A DNA stretch of 64,000 bases from Odontesthes bonariensis (taxonomy: Eukaryota; Chordata; Actinopteri; Atheriniformes; Atherinopsidae): NCBI RefSeq assembly GCF_027942865.1, contig NC_134510.1:27879163-27943162 (forward strand), given 5' to 3'. The translations under genes and the position numbers were made by a program. A model generated the notes under the pieces. That model made no database searches. It saw nothing but the letters and a program-made list of their open reading frames with translations, and had not been told where the DNA came from. Shown one piece after another: positions 12,478 through 27,127 of this stretch. Positions within the stretch are counted from its first letter, which is position 1, and every line of letters begins with the position of its first letter.

Positions 12478-13239
12478 TGACTGCTTTAGCTTATCCTAAC
12501 ATTGAACACACCCCCTGTTGCTTCTGACCAATCAAAACCCTCTGAAAGAGCTAATTGGAAACCCTTATCAGGTTTACTGAATGTCCTGTCATTGGAGAAG
12601 TTTATCGTGTTAAAGGTAGAAATGAGAGTTTTGCTCATTTTTATCAAAAAAGTGCACCTGACTGGCTGACTTTTTTGTGGTTTAGATACCGTGTATGTAT
12701 CTTAGGTTGTAAAGACTTGAATGACCTTGACTGGATGGAGTGCCAGGTGAAAGCACTCTCACAGTCTACAGGGAAAACTCCAGTTTGGAGCAGCTACTTG
12801 AAATGTAAATATGAGCAGCTGTTTTCTCTTGCTCCCCCTTTAAACCGTTGTGTTTCAGCTCTGCGAGGGTCTCTCTAATTCAGGAGAATACACGACAGTG
12901 AAGAATATAAGATCTGAATGCTCTGGTTAAAAAATAATATAAAACCGTTCAAGGGATTTTCAGTGGGATATGAACAAGACTGTTCAAGTGTTTAATATTG
13001 TGATAAAAAGACCAACGATAAAAATATGCAACCACGATCATTATTTATTATAAGAAAAGTTTATGAAAATCCTATTTTTCAAATGTTACTGATTTGGTTT
13101 GAAGTAACAGATTGCACCCAAGTATATGTTATTCAGATAAAATCTGTCTTTCTTTCTTTTTTGTTAAACTTGCATTTATAAGTTTATAGCTCAGCTTGTG
13201 TCACTTTGCCCTGGATTCCAAGCTATGGCTACTTTGATT
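12478..13239. other. Spacer between T1 and the T2 unit
   Basis: No gene or named repeat seen. One 107-codon plus-strand ORF at 12555-12878 resembles no family I recognise and has no promoter or splice context; I treat it as chance. Confidence 0.4.
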
Positions 13240-13958
13240 TTTTATGAATCCACCTCAGCTTCAAAACTTCATTGAGAGATTTTCTGCTCATTTCTACCAA
13301 TAAGCAACAGGACATGGGTGCTTCCATTATACTTATTTCTTTATCTTATTTCTCCGTGGATGTGTTGTTTTTTTGACAAATACATTGAGCTGTGGCACAT
13401 TTTTGGAGGTAGTAAATTGTTTCCAGACATGATTGTATATGATATGGTGCCAGATGATTTTCAGTAAAACAAATTAAAAACAAGAAAAATGAATCATAAC
13501 TTCTGCTTTAAGAATAAAGGAATCTCACAAAAATGTGACAGGTAGCTCACAAAGATGTTGGGCAACATGCCAATATATGTGTCAACATTATCTTCTAATG
13601 GTATGAATATTAAAATCACAATCACAGATCTCAAAAGATGAACTGTTGTCTGATTCCTATTTGGAGATAATAGGAAGCGTTTGATCTGACAAGCTGTTTA
13701 TTTGTGCAAGACAGACTCGTCCACAGATATCAATGCTGCGTACAGCAGTGGCACTTTAAAATGTAATAACTCATTTGGTGAATACACTGGTTTTGATTTC
13801 AAAATTCTATATGTAATGAATTTCTTTCTACAGGCATGTAACTGAGCCTTTTCTTCTGTGCCATCAATGTAAAATATTTGAGTCAAAGCCTGTTGGAAAA
13901 CTGAGAAAGAAACATAACAAATTTAAGAAACAAATGTGAGTTAAGGTTTAAGATGTTA

Positions 13959-13964
13959 TTTATT
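13959..13964 (-). terminator. Polyadenylation signal of T2
   Basis: TTTATT reads AATAAA on the minus strand, 80 bases beyond the T2 stop. The same motif is kept at the equivalent places in T3, T4 and T5 (39909-39914 on the plus strand). Confidence 0.6.
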
Positions 13965-14017
13965 TGTATGGAAAATGCCTGCACATTATTCACAATTCAT
14001 CAACAACATTGGAGTTA

Positions 14018-15352
<1,335 letters not shown>

Positions 15353-15400
15353 GGTTGCTGAATGATCCTGTTGATGAGAGGACTTCATATCCAGCCCTTG

Positions 15401-15408
15401 TATATATA
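15401..15408 (-). promoter_or_regulatory. TATA box of T2
   Basis: TATATATA lies 49 bases upstream of the ATG. Further upstream an E-box-like CAAGTG (15430-15435) and a TCCCAC (15444-15449) sit 14 bases apart. This loosely resembles the bipartite PTF1 site of pancreatic exocrine genes, but the E-box is altered in T3 and T4, so that reading is tentative. Confidence 0.65.
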
Positions 15409-16440
15409 GTAAGGTAGCTCTCTGTTTGCCAAGTGAAAACACCTCCCACTGTTATCTTTGACCAATCAGCATCCTGGATAAAATGTCCTGGATGCTGGAA
15501 AGACAAATATTTCTTGGGCTGAGTGTTGGTCTGTAGAAGCATGTGAAATTATATACGAACTATATTTACACTTCTAGAAGTAGATTAAATGTATCTGTAA
15601 AAATAGAATAGTAATGTACATGCACTGTAACAATTATGTGCATTTCTGTAAAATAACAATTCATATTACATCTACTTATTGATCTCTAATTACATACTGA
15701 CTGTATATATTGTGTATATTTATCTTTTTTCTTGGTATTCTTGCATAAACTGAGAAAACATTTGTAGCAATGTCTTCGATATGGAACAACACATCAGGAA
15801 CAAGATGTAAAACATACAGTATTCATCAACCTCGACATAACTGTAGCTCAGCAGATGGCACGTTTCACAATCAGAAGTGCTGAGTCTAACTACCCAACCC
15901 ACGTGTTCATACTGTAGATCAGCTACTGGGCGTTGACTCAAAGTGAAAAAAAAGACAGTTCATATTTAAATGACATATGAATGTATTTAAAATCTGCCCT
16001 CAGAACGTAATTTTCATAATGATGAATGCTGTTCCACTGACATTTACTGAGGATTCTTTGTGTATAAAAGTTTTCAGCTGTACTGAGCAAAGTAACGTTG
16101 AGAAACTGAGATCAAGAATAATTCATACAACTGGCTTGATAAAATAATTCTACGATTAGTTTTACTGATAAAATAATTAAATGCAAAACAATCCACAGAA
16201 TCAACCTGACTATTTTGGAGGTGTAAATGGTTTCGGACACACTTTTTCGTAGCTATTTGCAGATTTAAGAATATTATTTAAGGATTTATTAATGTTTCTC
16301 ATCAGCACCATTAGGTATCAAATCAAATATTTTTTTACGGAGAAAAAATGACATTAAATTGCAGAACATTTTTACATGATTGAATACTTTTATATACATT
16401 TATATGTGGTTACAATAATATATGATAACATTTAGTTACG

Positions 16441-17205
16441 CCTGCACAGTGGTGTGGTGGTTAGCAGCGTCCCCTCACTCAAGAGAGTTCCTGGTTTGAA
16501 TCCTGGCTGGGGCCTTTCTGTGTGGAGCTGGCATGTTCTCACCATGTATGCGGGGGTTCTCTCCGGATACTCTGACATCCTCCCACCAGGGTCGGCCCAA
16601 GCCTTTATGGGGCCTTAAGCAGAATTTCATTTGGGGCCCCCCTACCATCACCTCAGCTCCAGATGCCTCATTATTCCATAGGCTACACTGTTATGTGTGT
16701 AACGGACCCACAATCATTAGCATTATTTGTAATCATCTTACATTATACAGGTGTCAGCAAACTCATAAATATGGTTTAATTAACTTCTACATAAAGAGTG
16801 ATGTATAAGTATTGCTCATTAATTTAACTATTTGAAAGTAACATCAGCAGGCTGGAGACTGCATTTATAGTAAACACGTTAAATAGTTTAATTTCTTTCA
16901 GATGTGCAATGGCGTGCAAAATGTTCAAAATACAAATACAAAATAGAATCAAATGACATTCACATTATCGTACAGAAAAATAAAGTTGTAATCAAATTTA
17001 AATTCAAAATTGCTCTCGAGGCCCCCTGGTGGCGTGGGGGCCCTAAGCGACCGCATAGTTGGCATATGCCTTGGGCCGGCTCTGCCTCCCACTGCCCAAA
17101 AACATGCATGTCGGGTTAATTGGTGACTCTAAATTGAACCCGGGCGTGAGTGTGAGCGTGGACCCTGAGTTGGATTAGGCTGGTATAGAAAATGGACGGA
17201 TGGCT
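16441..17205 (+). mobile_element. tRNA-headed SINE copy in the T2/T3 spacer, split by a hAT MITE
   Basis: The head contains GTGTGGTGGTTAGC and GGTTTGAATCC, which resemble pol III A and B boxes. The body is the common fish repeat whose 3' end reads GAAAATGGACGGATGGC, a GATG-type tail like that of RTE LINEs. The copy is interrupted at 16587-17084. About 90 bp before its 3' end are deleted relative to the sister copy at 26437-26795. Confidence 0.75.
16587..17084. mobile_element. hAT-type MITE inserted in the SINE
   Basis: A 498-bp element with inverted ends: left CAGGGTCGGCCCAAGCC, right GCCTTGGGCCGGCTCTG. It is flanked by a perfect 8-bp duplication, CCTCCCAC (16579-16586 and 17085-17092), diagnostic of hAT. 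It has no transposase. The paralogous SINE at 26.5 kb has the uninterrupted site. Confidence 0.9.
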
Positions 17206-18166
17206 GGATTTAGTTACAATAATATATCATAACAACACATTATGTTCATTCCTAAATGCTTATATGCTACCAAATTCCAAGTAGGAATTAAAGTGTGACT
17301 AGTTTAACTGTTATATTAATCTGATATTCTAGTCACTTTATTAGGTATTAGATACAACCCCCCAATAGGAGTTGTTCAATGGTTGTCCAGGCTTTGGTTA
17401 CTTAGACTGTACATTTTATGAATCCATCTCAGTTTCAGATGACTTCATTGACAGACTTTCTGCTCCTTTTTAACAATAAGTAACAGGACATGGGTGCTTC
17501 CATTATACTTATTTCTTTATCTTATTTCTCAGTGGATGTGTTGTTTTTGTTGACAAATACATTGAGCTGTGGCACATTTTTGGAGGTAGTAAATTGTTTC
17601 CGGACATGATTGCATATGATATGGTGCTAGATGATTCTCAGTAAAACAAATTAAAAACAAGAAACATAAATCATAACTTCTGCTTTAAGAATAAAGGAAT
17701 CTCACAAAACATCCGATAGGTAGCTCACAAAGATGTTGGGAACCATGCCAATATATGTGTCAAGATTATCTTCTAATGGTATGAATATTAAAATCACAAT
17801 CACAGATCTCAAAAGATGAACTGTTGTCTGATTCCTATTTGGATATAATAGGAAGTGTTTTATCTGACAAGCTGTTTATTTGTGCAAGACAGACTCGTCC
17901 ACAGATATCAATGCTGCGTACAGCAGTGGCACTTTAAAATGTAATAACTCATTTGATGAATACACTGGTTTTGATTTCAAAATTCTATATGTAATGAATT
18001 TCTTTCTACAGGCATGTAACTGAGCCTTTTCTTCTGTGCCATCAATGTAAAATATTTGAGTCAAAGCCTGTTGGAAAACTGAGAAAGAAACATAACAAAT
18101 TTAAGAAACAAATGTGAGTTAAGGTTTAAGATGTCATTTATTTGTATGGAAAATGCCTGCACATTA

Positions 18167-19555
<1,389 letters not shown>

Positions 19556-19603
19556 GATTGCTGAATGATCCTGTTGATGAGAGGACTTCTTATCCAGCCC
19601 TCG

Positions 19604-19611
19604 TATATATA
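19604..19611 (-). promoter_or_regulatory. TATA box of T3
   Basis: TATATATA at the same distance (49 bases) from the ATG as in T2. The upstream CAAGTG of T2 is CAAGCG here. Confidence 0.65.
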
Positions 19612-20175
19612 GTAAGGTAGCTCTCTGTTTGCCAAGCGAAAACACCTCCCACTGTTATCTTTGACCAATCAGCATCCTGGATAAAATGTCCTGGATGCTG
19701 GAAAGACAAATATTTCTTGGGCTGAGTGTTGGTCTGTAGAAGCATGTGAAATTATATACAAACTATATATACACTTCTAGAAGTAGATTAAATGTATGTG
19801 TAAAAATAGAATAGTAATGTACATGCACTGTAACAATTATGTGCATTTCTGTAAAGTAACAATTCATATTACATCTACTTATTGATCTCTAATTACATAC
19901 TGACTGTATTTATTGTATATATTTATCTTTTTTCTTGGTATTCTTGCATAAACTGAGAAAACATTTGTAGCAAAGTCTTCTATATGGAACAACACATCAG
20001 GAACAAGATGTAAAACTTACAGTATTCATCAACCTCGACATAACTGTAGCTCAGCAGATGGCACATTTCACAATCAGAAGTGCTGAGTCTAACTACCCAA
20101 CCCACGTGTTCATACTGTAGATCAGCTACTGGGTGTTGACTCAAGAAAGTGAAAAAAAAGACAGTTCATATTTAA

Positions 20176-21727
20176 CCTTCATGGTCTTCGGGTCTGTGGG
20201 ACCCATTTTCAGTTTTTAGCTTAATAAAAATTATACAAATAATTATTTTTTCAAACTAAGATTCATTGGCCGTGGCTCATTTTCTATGAGGAACATAAAT
20301 CAGAAAAAAATTTCAAGGACCCCCCCCCCCCTGTATACCCCCTCATCACATTTATATTACATACAGGGTCTTCGGGTCCCGGACCCGGGGCTAGTGAAAG
20401 TGTGGAAATCATAGGTCCTGTGCAGCCTTATTTTCCCTTACTCCTCTCTGGGCCTCTGTGTGTGTGTGTATGTTGGTAATTTACCAACTTTGTTGCAAAA
20501 TAAGAGCACCCAACACTTTCTGAACCCAGATTTCCACACATTTCACTCTCTGTCTTGCAGGAATCAATCTTGGGGACCTGACACTATAAATAGCTCTGTC
20601 AGCGTGGTTCCATACCACACCTGATCAAGATGGCAAAGCGATTCTCTGTTCAGGCTGCCTTACAGTTGATAGTTGAAGAGACAGAGGGTTTTGATGGTGA
20701 TGCAGAGGAAGTAGAATGTGAGGATCACCCGAAATGATTATGGACCATAATGCCACAAAAGGAGGGGTGGACAACCTCGATAAGCTGGTGACTGCTTACA
20801 GCTGCAAACGGAAGACCCTACGATGGCCTCTGGTGATATTCTTTGATATGTTGGATATCTCCTTGTACAACACCTTCGTCATTTGGATGCAGAAGAGGCG
20901 TCTCTTTCTTGAGGAATTGGGGAAAATGTTGGTGAGACCTCAGATTGAGAGAAGACGACATCTTCCAAGAACCCCAATCTCTGCAGCCATTGTGAGGAGG
21001 ATTCAGGGGGAAGATGATGGTGCCACATCCTCCCAAATGACAGAACCACCATCTGCAGAGCCTGAGGTAAGTGTTTGATGCTGTTGCAGTATAATAATTC
21101 ATGTTTCTGAGAGAGAGAAGTGTTAGTAAAGATCCTTATCTTTTCATTATTCTAGATGGCCAGCAACATCAAAAAGAAGCGCTGTGAAGTGTGTGGACCC
21201 AAGAAGGAGAGAAAAACACAATATACATGCACCCAGTGCAAGAAGTACATATGCAATACACACGCAGTGAAACTCTGCCCCTCATGTGAGGTATAGTCTG
21301 GTATGAAAATAGTTGTGTTCAATGGGGCCAATGTGTTGTTCAGACAGATGTTGTGTAAACTGACCTTACTAGGTTGAATTTCTAATGAAATTCAAATAAA
21401 TAATACTTGCTTCATTTGTACATTTGTTGATCACTTTCCAGTTATGCCTGTTTTATGATGCATTTCCTTATTTTGTTACATTCTAATTAGAAAATGAACA
21501 AAAATGAGTGGCATTTTTATTCATAAATTTAATTTAACAAAGGCAAAGGGAAAAAAATTAACATATGTGTTGTTTATAATACTTGCAATTGGGATGGAGT
21601 AAACATCTGCAGAGTTTTTTAACAAAAAAATGTTTGATTATGTTGAATTAAAAGCCCCAAAAAGCAATGGGTCCACCAGACCCAGCAGGACTCCCTGTGT
21701 AACAAAAAGACGAGGACCCTATAAGGG
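20176..21727 (+). mobile_element. piggyBac element, internally deleted
   Basis: A 1552-bp insertion between two TTAA tetranucleotides (20172-20175 and 21728-21731), the piggyBac signature. Its ends are CCTTCATGG on the left and the complement of CCCTTATAGGG on the right. An N-terminal start (MAKRFSVQAALQL, about 20630) soon meets a stop. The rest of the N-terminal and middle transposase is missing. From 20734 a C-terminal piece is legible: DHNATKGGVDNLDKLV and RWPLVIFFDML, then after an intron-like gap a Cys-rich finger (KRCEVCGPKK, YTCTQCKKYICNTHAVKLC). The catalytic core is absent, so it is dead. Unit 1 shows the empty TTAA site. Confidence 0.9.
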
Positions 21728-22139
21728 TTAAATGACATATGACTGTATTTAAAATCTGCCCTCAGAACGTAATTTTCATAATGATGAATGCAGTTCCACT
21801 GACATTTACTGAGGATTCTTTGTGTATAAAAGTTTTCAGCTGTACAGAGAAAAGTAACATTGAGAAACTGAGATCAAGAATAATTCATACAACTGGCTTG
21901 ATAAAATAATTCCACAATTAGTGTTACTGATAAACTAGTTATATACAAAACAACCCACAGAATCAACCTGACTATTTTGGAGGTGTAAATGGTTTCGGAC
22001 ACACTTTTTCGAAGCTATTTGCAGATTTAAGAATATTATTTAAGGATTTATTAATGTTTCTCATCAGCACCATTAGGTATCAAATCAAATATTTTTTTAC
22101 GGAGAAAAAATTACATTAAATTGCCAACAATTTTTACAT

Positions 22140-22555
22140 TGTTATAATTGGTTTTGTTCTTAGACATTAGGAATGAAATAAGTCTCAGTACTTTTCCATA
22201 TGACCTTAAGTGATGCAGGAGTAGACAGACAAAACAATCAGGAAAGTCTGGGAAACCAAGGGCAGATTGATACACACACATTATTTGAATTCCTCACAGA
22301 CATTATTTGAGTTAGACAATTCATATCCAATCACATTTGATCAACAAGGGATCCACCTCGGGAAACTAGGAGACATATATACGAGGTGTAACCGGGGATA
22401 CGGGGCTCGGTCTGACGGATTCCTGCGAGAGTTCTGTCAGACTGAGACCAGCGCTGAAATGCTCCACTTGTTGCCATACCAATAAAGACTTCATTTTCAC
22501 TTGAATTTACTCCGGTCCGTTCTTGAGCCTCCTACTAAAAGAACCCGATCTAACA
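22140..22555 (+). mobile_element. LTR of an endogenous-retrovirus-like fossil (5' LTR)
   Basis: A TG-to-CA bounded block containing an AATAAA near its 3' part, followed after two bases by TGGTGCCGTGACACGAGG, which has the TGG start and position of a primer-binding site. That order marks it as a 5' LTR. No matching 3' LTR was found within the window, so LTR divergence cannot be used for age. Confidence 0.65.
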
Positions 22556-25500
22556 AATGGTGCCGTGACACGAGGTTCGAAGGCTAAAGGACCACCGTGC
22601 CGTGCGACCGACCCCGTCCGAGGGAGGACGCCTCGAGGTGATTGGAGGGACAGCTTTTTTCAGACAATCAGGCGCCAGAGAAAAGGTGAGCAGAACACCA
22701 CTTAATGACTAAATGTGAAATATCTGCATATTGGGTAAACTAAATGAAGTTGTCTGAATTAAGTTGTCCTCTGGTCATAGTGAATCCAAGTGTTAATGTA
22801 CTGTCTGATGTTTGCATTGAATGGTAACACGTGAAGTATAATACACATAGTCTCACATAGGGAAAGTGAATAAGTGTCCTGACAAGTGAATTCGAACAAA
22901 GTGACAAGATAAATTCATTTTATAAATGAATGTCCCATGCGGGGAGCTTGTCTTCAAATTGTTTCCGTGCACTAATAGCTAGGTGTGGCCGAAGTAGTTT
23001 ATAAAATCCCCAAATTGAGGGGGTAAACTAAGTAAATAAATAAAATTAGTGGAATTCCGACACGGAAGGTTTCTCCTCTGACGAAAGTTAGAACGAGGGA
23101 TTGAGACCTCCGGGGTGCGAAGCGGTCTATAATCCCGAGACAGTCGGTCTGACAATTATACTGTAGGACACAGGGTCAGATTTTTTTTTATTTTCATGCA
23201 ACTGTGGGGTGGGGTTCGCCGCTCGAAGATATTTGACTGCGCCAGCAGATCTCGAGTGGTTTCTGTTCAATATTGGGGTTGGTATAGATAAAAAGAGGGG
23301 AGAACAAGTGGCTGCGCGTGCTATACGGGTCGCTTTGTTCGGGGAAATCGGTATTTTTATGGTGTGACCCAAAGTTTTGGAATAAACAAATGCTTTGATA
23401 AGTGGAGCGCACAGAACACAGCGTTCTGCGTAGAAGTTTCTTCACTACTTTCAGCATTTGGGCAACTAAGGCCTTCCATATACTTTGAATAACACGTGTA
23501 TAACTTTTGAATATGTCACAAAAATTGATTGACGACTGGAAAAAATGCAAATCCGGCTCGCTGGGGTCGGTGCTGGTTGACACGTTAGAAAGATGGAAGA
23601 AATGGTCCCGGGGTGAGAAGTAAAACGAGAGACAGATAAATTGGACTGGAAAAATGCAGAAAAAAGAGTGTGCGAGTTTGCTCCACTGAGGCTGAGTGTG
23701 TGTGTTCAAAATGTTTTCAAAACAAACGAGAGAGTAAGAATCAAGCACATGCATAATACAGAAGGAAAAAGTTGATATATGATATATTTGATCCCAAAGT
23801 TTATTGACAAAAGTTAATAATTGTTTTTCAGCATCAACGCACTAATAAGAGACCTGTAAGAAAGAATTAACAGATTTGGAGGCTTGACCTGAGGCCTGAA
23901 GTTACTAACTAAAGATCAGCTGTGCAGCAGCATTACAGGAAATAATGAATAATGAATAATGAAAAGCCTCAAACGCTTTTTGAGCCATAATATTCCCAAT
24001 TTAATTTATAGTTGTTCTCTTTGTCATAAATGCGCACACCCTAAGATTGTCTCTTCTCAACCCTGTTTTTCCTCTCATTCAGCCCTGAGTGTTAGAACAA
24101 TCCAAACAGACTCTGAGTGATCATTGGCCTGTGTTTATAATGATATACTGATTATAATAAGGGTTTAATTTTGTACTAAAGCAATTAGTATTGATTCATC
24201 CATCTATTTTAAAATGCATATGATTAGGAAAGACACCAAAGTATTAAAGCTTAGCCTTTATTGTTATTAGGAGATATTAACTTGACTTTAAAATTTTAGC
24301 TGCTCTAAATTTCCTCTGTCTCTGGTCACCAATTCAATAGTCAATAGTTATCACCAATATTTAGATTCAAACTAAAACATTTCACTATTTAACTAAATCA
24401 TTTAACTACTTAACTGCAGCAGATCTATGAAACAATTAATATGCTCTTTTAACAAAGAAGCAAATAGGTTTAAAAATACAGAAAGGACAGCTGCAGCAAA
24501 GACTGAGCCATAACAAGACAAGTCAAGGTTTGTTTTTATGGCACATTTAAAAACAGTGAGCACAGGGCAGCTTAGAAAGCCAAAATAAAGATCTATGCAG
24601 ACACTAACCCACTATTTTACATGATATATAATATATGACCTATATATTAATGTTTTCAGGTGGTCCCACATGAGGCCTGGACGGGGAGAAAATACCCTGT
24701 CCATAGCTTTTTTGGGACACTATGAGGACTTGTGTGAATGTGAGAAAAAGGTTCGGTTGCCAAGCGACAGCCATGGTGAGTGGGGGCTGAGGAGATCCCA
24801 AAGGGGGAGTTCCCAAAGGGGGCACTAACGGCTTGGGGGACAAGGGCTACCTGAGGGAGAAGGAGAAGGACGCCAATAGGTGGCGTGATGGTTGAAAGAA
24901 AAAGGATATGAATGGGATGAATGAAATGTTCCGTAATTAGGTGTTTTGGGTCATCGGAAGACGTTCCATTAGAGATGACCAGAAAGTTTTTAATCCACTA
25001 CACTAAATCGATCAATCAATCAGACGTTATTTATATAGCACTTTACATAGCACTTCTCATCCAAGACAATATTTCAGATAAAACAAAGCAGTGAAACCCA
25101 AGGCCACATACAGACACATGCACACTCACATATAAAGCCACGCACACACACACACACACATGCCACACATACTGGAAGCAAAATCAGGAGCAGGGACCAC
25201 AACGTGATCCTCAAACAAAAATAAAGGATAAATTAGGATAAATAAAGAAATAAAATGAACCGATGTTTTTAATATCTGTATGGAAACATGGTATGGTATC
25301 ATGTGATGTTAGAAACAGCTCTGATGTCACACCGTTGGTACCACATGAGGTGTTTCTAATTCAGTTAGAACCGGAAAAAACGGAATGCTGATCCTGAACT
25401 GTCTGTGTACGGCTCAGCATCACGAAACACAGCCACTGGTAAGAATTAAACAACATTATTACTAGCAAACAAGTAAGAATAAAGCAGATTATGCTGAAAG

Positions 25501-26377
25501 TTTATTTTTAACGCTCGGACCTGAATTAAGAGAGGACAGACAATATTTAACCTAAACAAGTTAATCAGTTAGTCATTGGAAAAATGTCTGCTTTCTTGAT
25601 GCTGTGCTGCTCCCAAAATGAGATCTAACCACAAATATGTCTGTCCTGCAGCACACAACAACACAGGAGGAGAAACTGCAGTGGAGCAGTTCGGCAATTA
25701 ATTAACAATTAATCATGGTTTACTAAAACTTCTCCAATTTTCCCAAAAAGTCTGTGTGTGTTTGTGTCTTCTTTTGCATTAAGACTTCCCGGACCTGGAA
25801 AAGGAAGACATGGAATCAAACTCATAATATGAAAACCACTGTTTGTTTACTTAGGCCCCAATGAAAATATGACGTTTGCTTGAGCAAACCCAGAAATGCA
25901 ATATATGTTTGTCATCTGTTGTCTGTCATTTGTTGTCCCAACCTGTGTTGTCTGGTGTTGAGTGTTGTTTGTGTGTTGTTATGATCCCAAAACTGAACGA
26001 TGATTTTTCCACAGCAGAATTATCCTAAAAACAAGGATTATACCAACTGTGCTGATGTTGATGTTGATCGTGATGATGTGTTCCCTAAATGATTTGAAGT
26101 TTGTCACAGCAAAATAAGGTGATGGTACTGGATTTCTCATTAGGGCTGCACAGCAGTTTGATGACTATTCTGGTTCCTAAAAGCAAGGGTTATACCAACT
26201 GGCCAGTTGTTTTGTTTTGGTTTATGTTTATTTTATGATTTTTTATTTGATTTTTATTTATTTTATTTATTTTGGTTTGGTTTTGTTTGGGGTCCATATG
26301 AAAAATAAATTAAGAATGAATTGGGCATTGAAATTGAACCTTTCAAAGAGAGATGCCCTAAGTATAAAAATACAGTG
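22556..26377 (+). mobile_element. Remainder of the ERV-bearing insertion: leader and unassigned sequence
   Basis: From the primer-binding site to about 23.7 kb lies leader-like, GC-richer sequence without recognisable gag, pol or env. The remainder to 26377 is AT-rich and holds only retroelement-tail scraps (about 24520-24600 and 25008-25130) and a short CA repeat. The whole segment 22142-26377 is absent from unit 1, and CATTG occurs on both sides (22137-22141 and 26378-26382), as if duplicated on insertion. The element is a broken fossil, younger than the unit 1/unit 2 duplication. Confidence 0.5.
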
Positions 26378-26436
26378 CATTGAATACTTTTATATACATT
26401 TATATGTAGTTACAATAATATATGATAACATTACGC

Positions 26437-26795
26437 CTGCACAGTGGTGTGGTGGTTAGCAGCGTCCCCTCACAGCAAGAGAGTTCCTGGTTTGAATCCT
26501 GGCTGGGGCCTTTCTGTGTGGAGCTGGCATGTTCTCACCGTGTATGCGTGGGTTCTCTCCGGATACTCCGGCATCCTCCCACTGCCCAAAAAACATGCAT
26601 GTCAGGTTAATTGGTGACACTAAATTGACCCCGGGAGTGAGTGTGAGCGTGGATGGTTGTTTGTCTCTACCTGGCCAGGTAACCTGTCCAGGGTGTACAC
26701 TGCCTCTCACCCAATGACAGCTGGAATAGGCTCCAGCCCCCCCGCGACCCTGAGTTGGATTAGGCTGGTATAGAAAATGGACGGATGGCTGGATT
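26437..26795 (+). mobile_element. tRNA-headed SINE copy in the T3/T4 spacer
   Basis: Paralogue of the SINE at 16441-17205, sharing flanks on both sides. It lacks the hAT MITE and keeps about 90 bp missing from the other copy. The join GCATCCTCCCACTGCCC is the hAT element's empty target. Confidence 0.8.
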
Positions 26796-27127
26796 TAGTT
26801 ACAATAATATATCATAACAACACATTATGTTCATTCTTAAATGCTTATATGCTACCAAATTCCAAGTAGGAATTAAAGTGTGACTAGTTTTTTAACTGTT
26901 ACATTAATCTGATATTCTAGTGACTTTATTAGGTATTAGATACAACCCCCCAATAGGAGTTGTTCAATAGTTGTCCAGGCTTCGGTTACTTAGACTGTAC
27001 ATTTTATGAATCCATCTCAGTTTCAAATGACTTCATTGACAGACTTTCCGCTCCTTTTTTACCAATAAGTAACAGGACATGGGTGCTTCCATTATACTTA
27101 TTTCTTTATCTTATTTCTCTGTGGATG

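Noticed and set aside
15430-15449. PTF1 bipartite site upstream of T2
   Set aside because: The E-box is lost in T3 and T4, which otherwise share the promoter, and the TC-box is imperfect, so it is mentioned only as a possibility.
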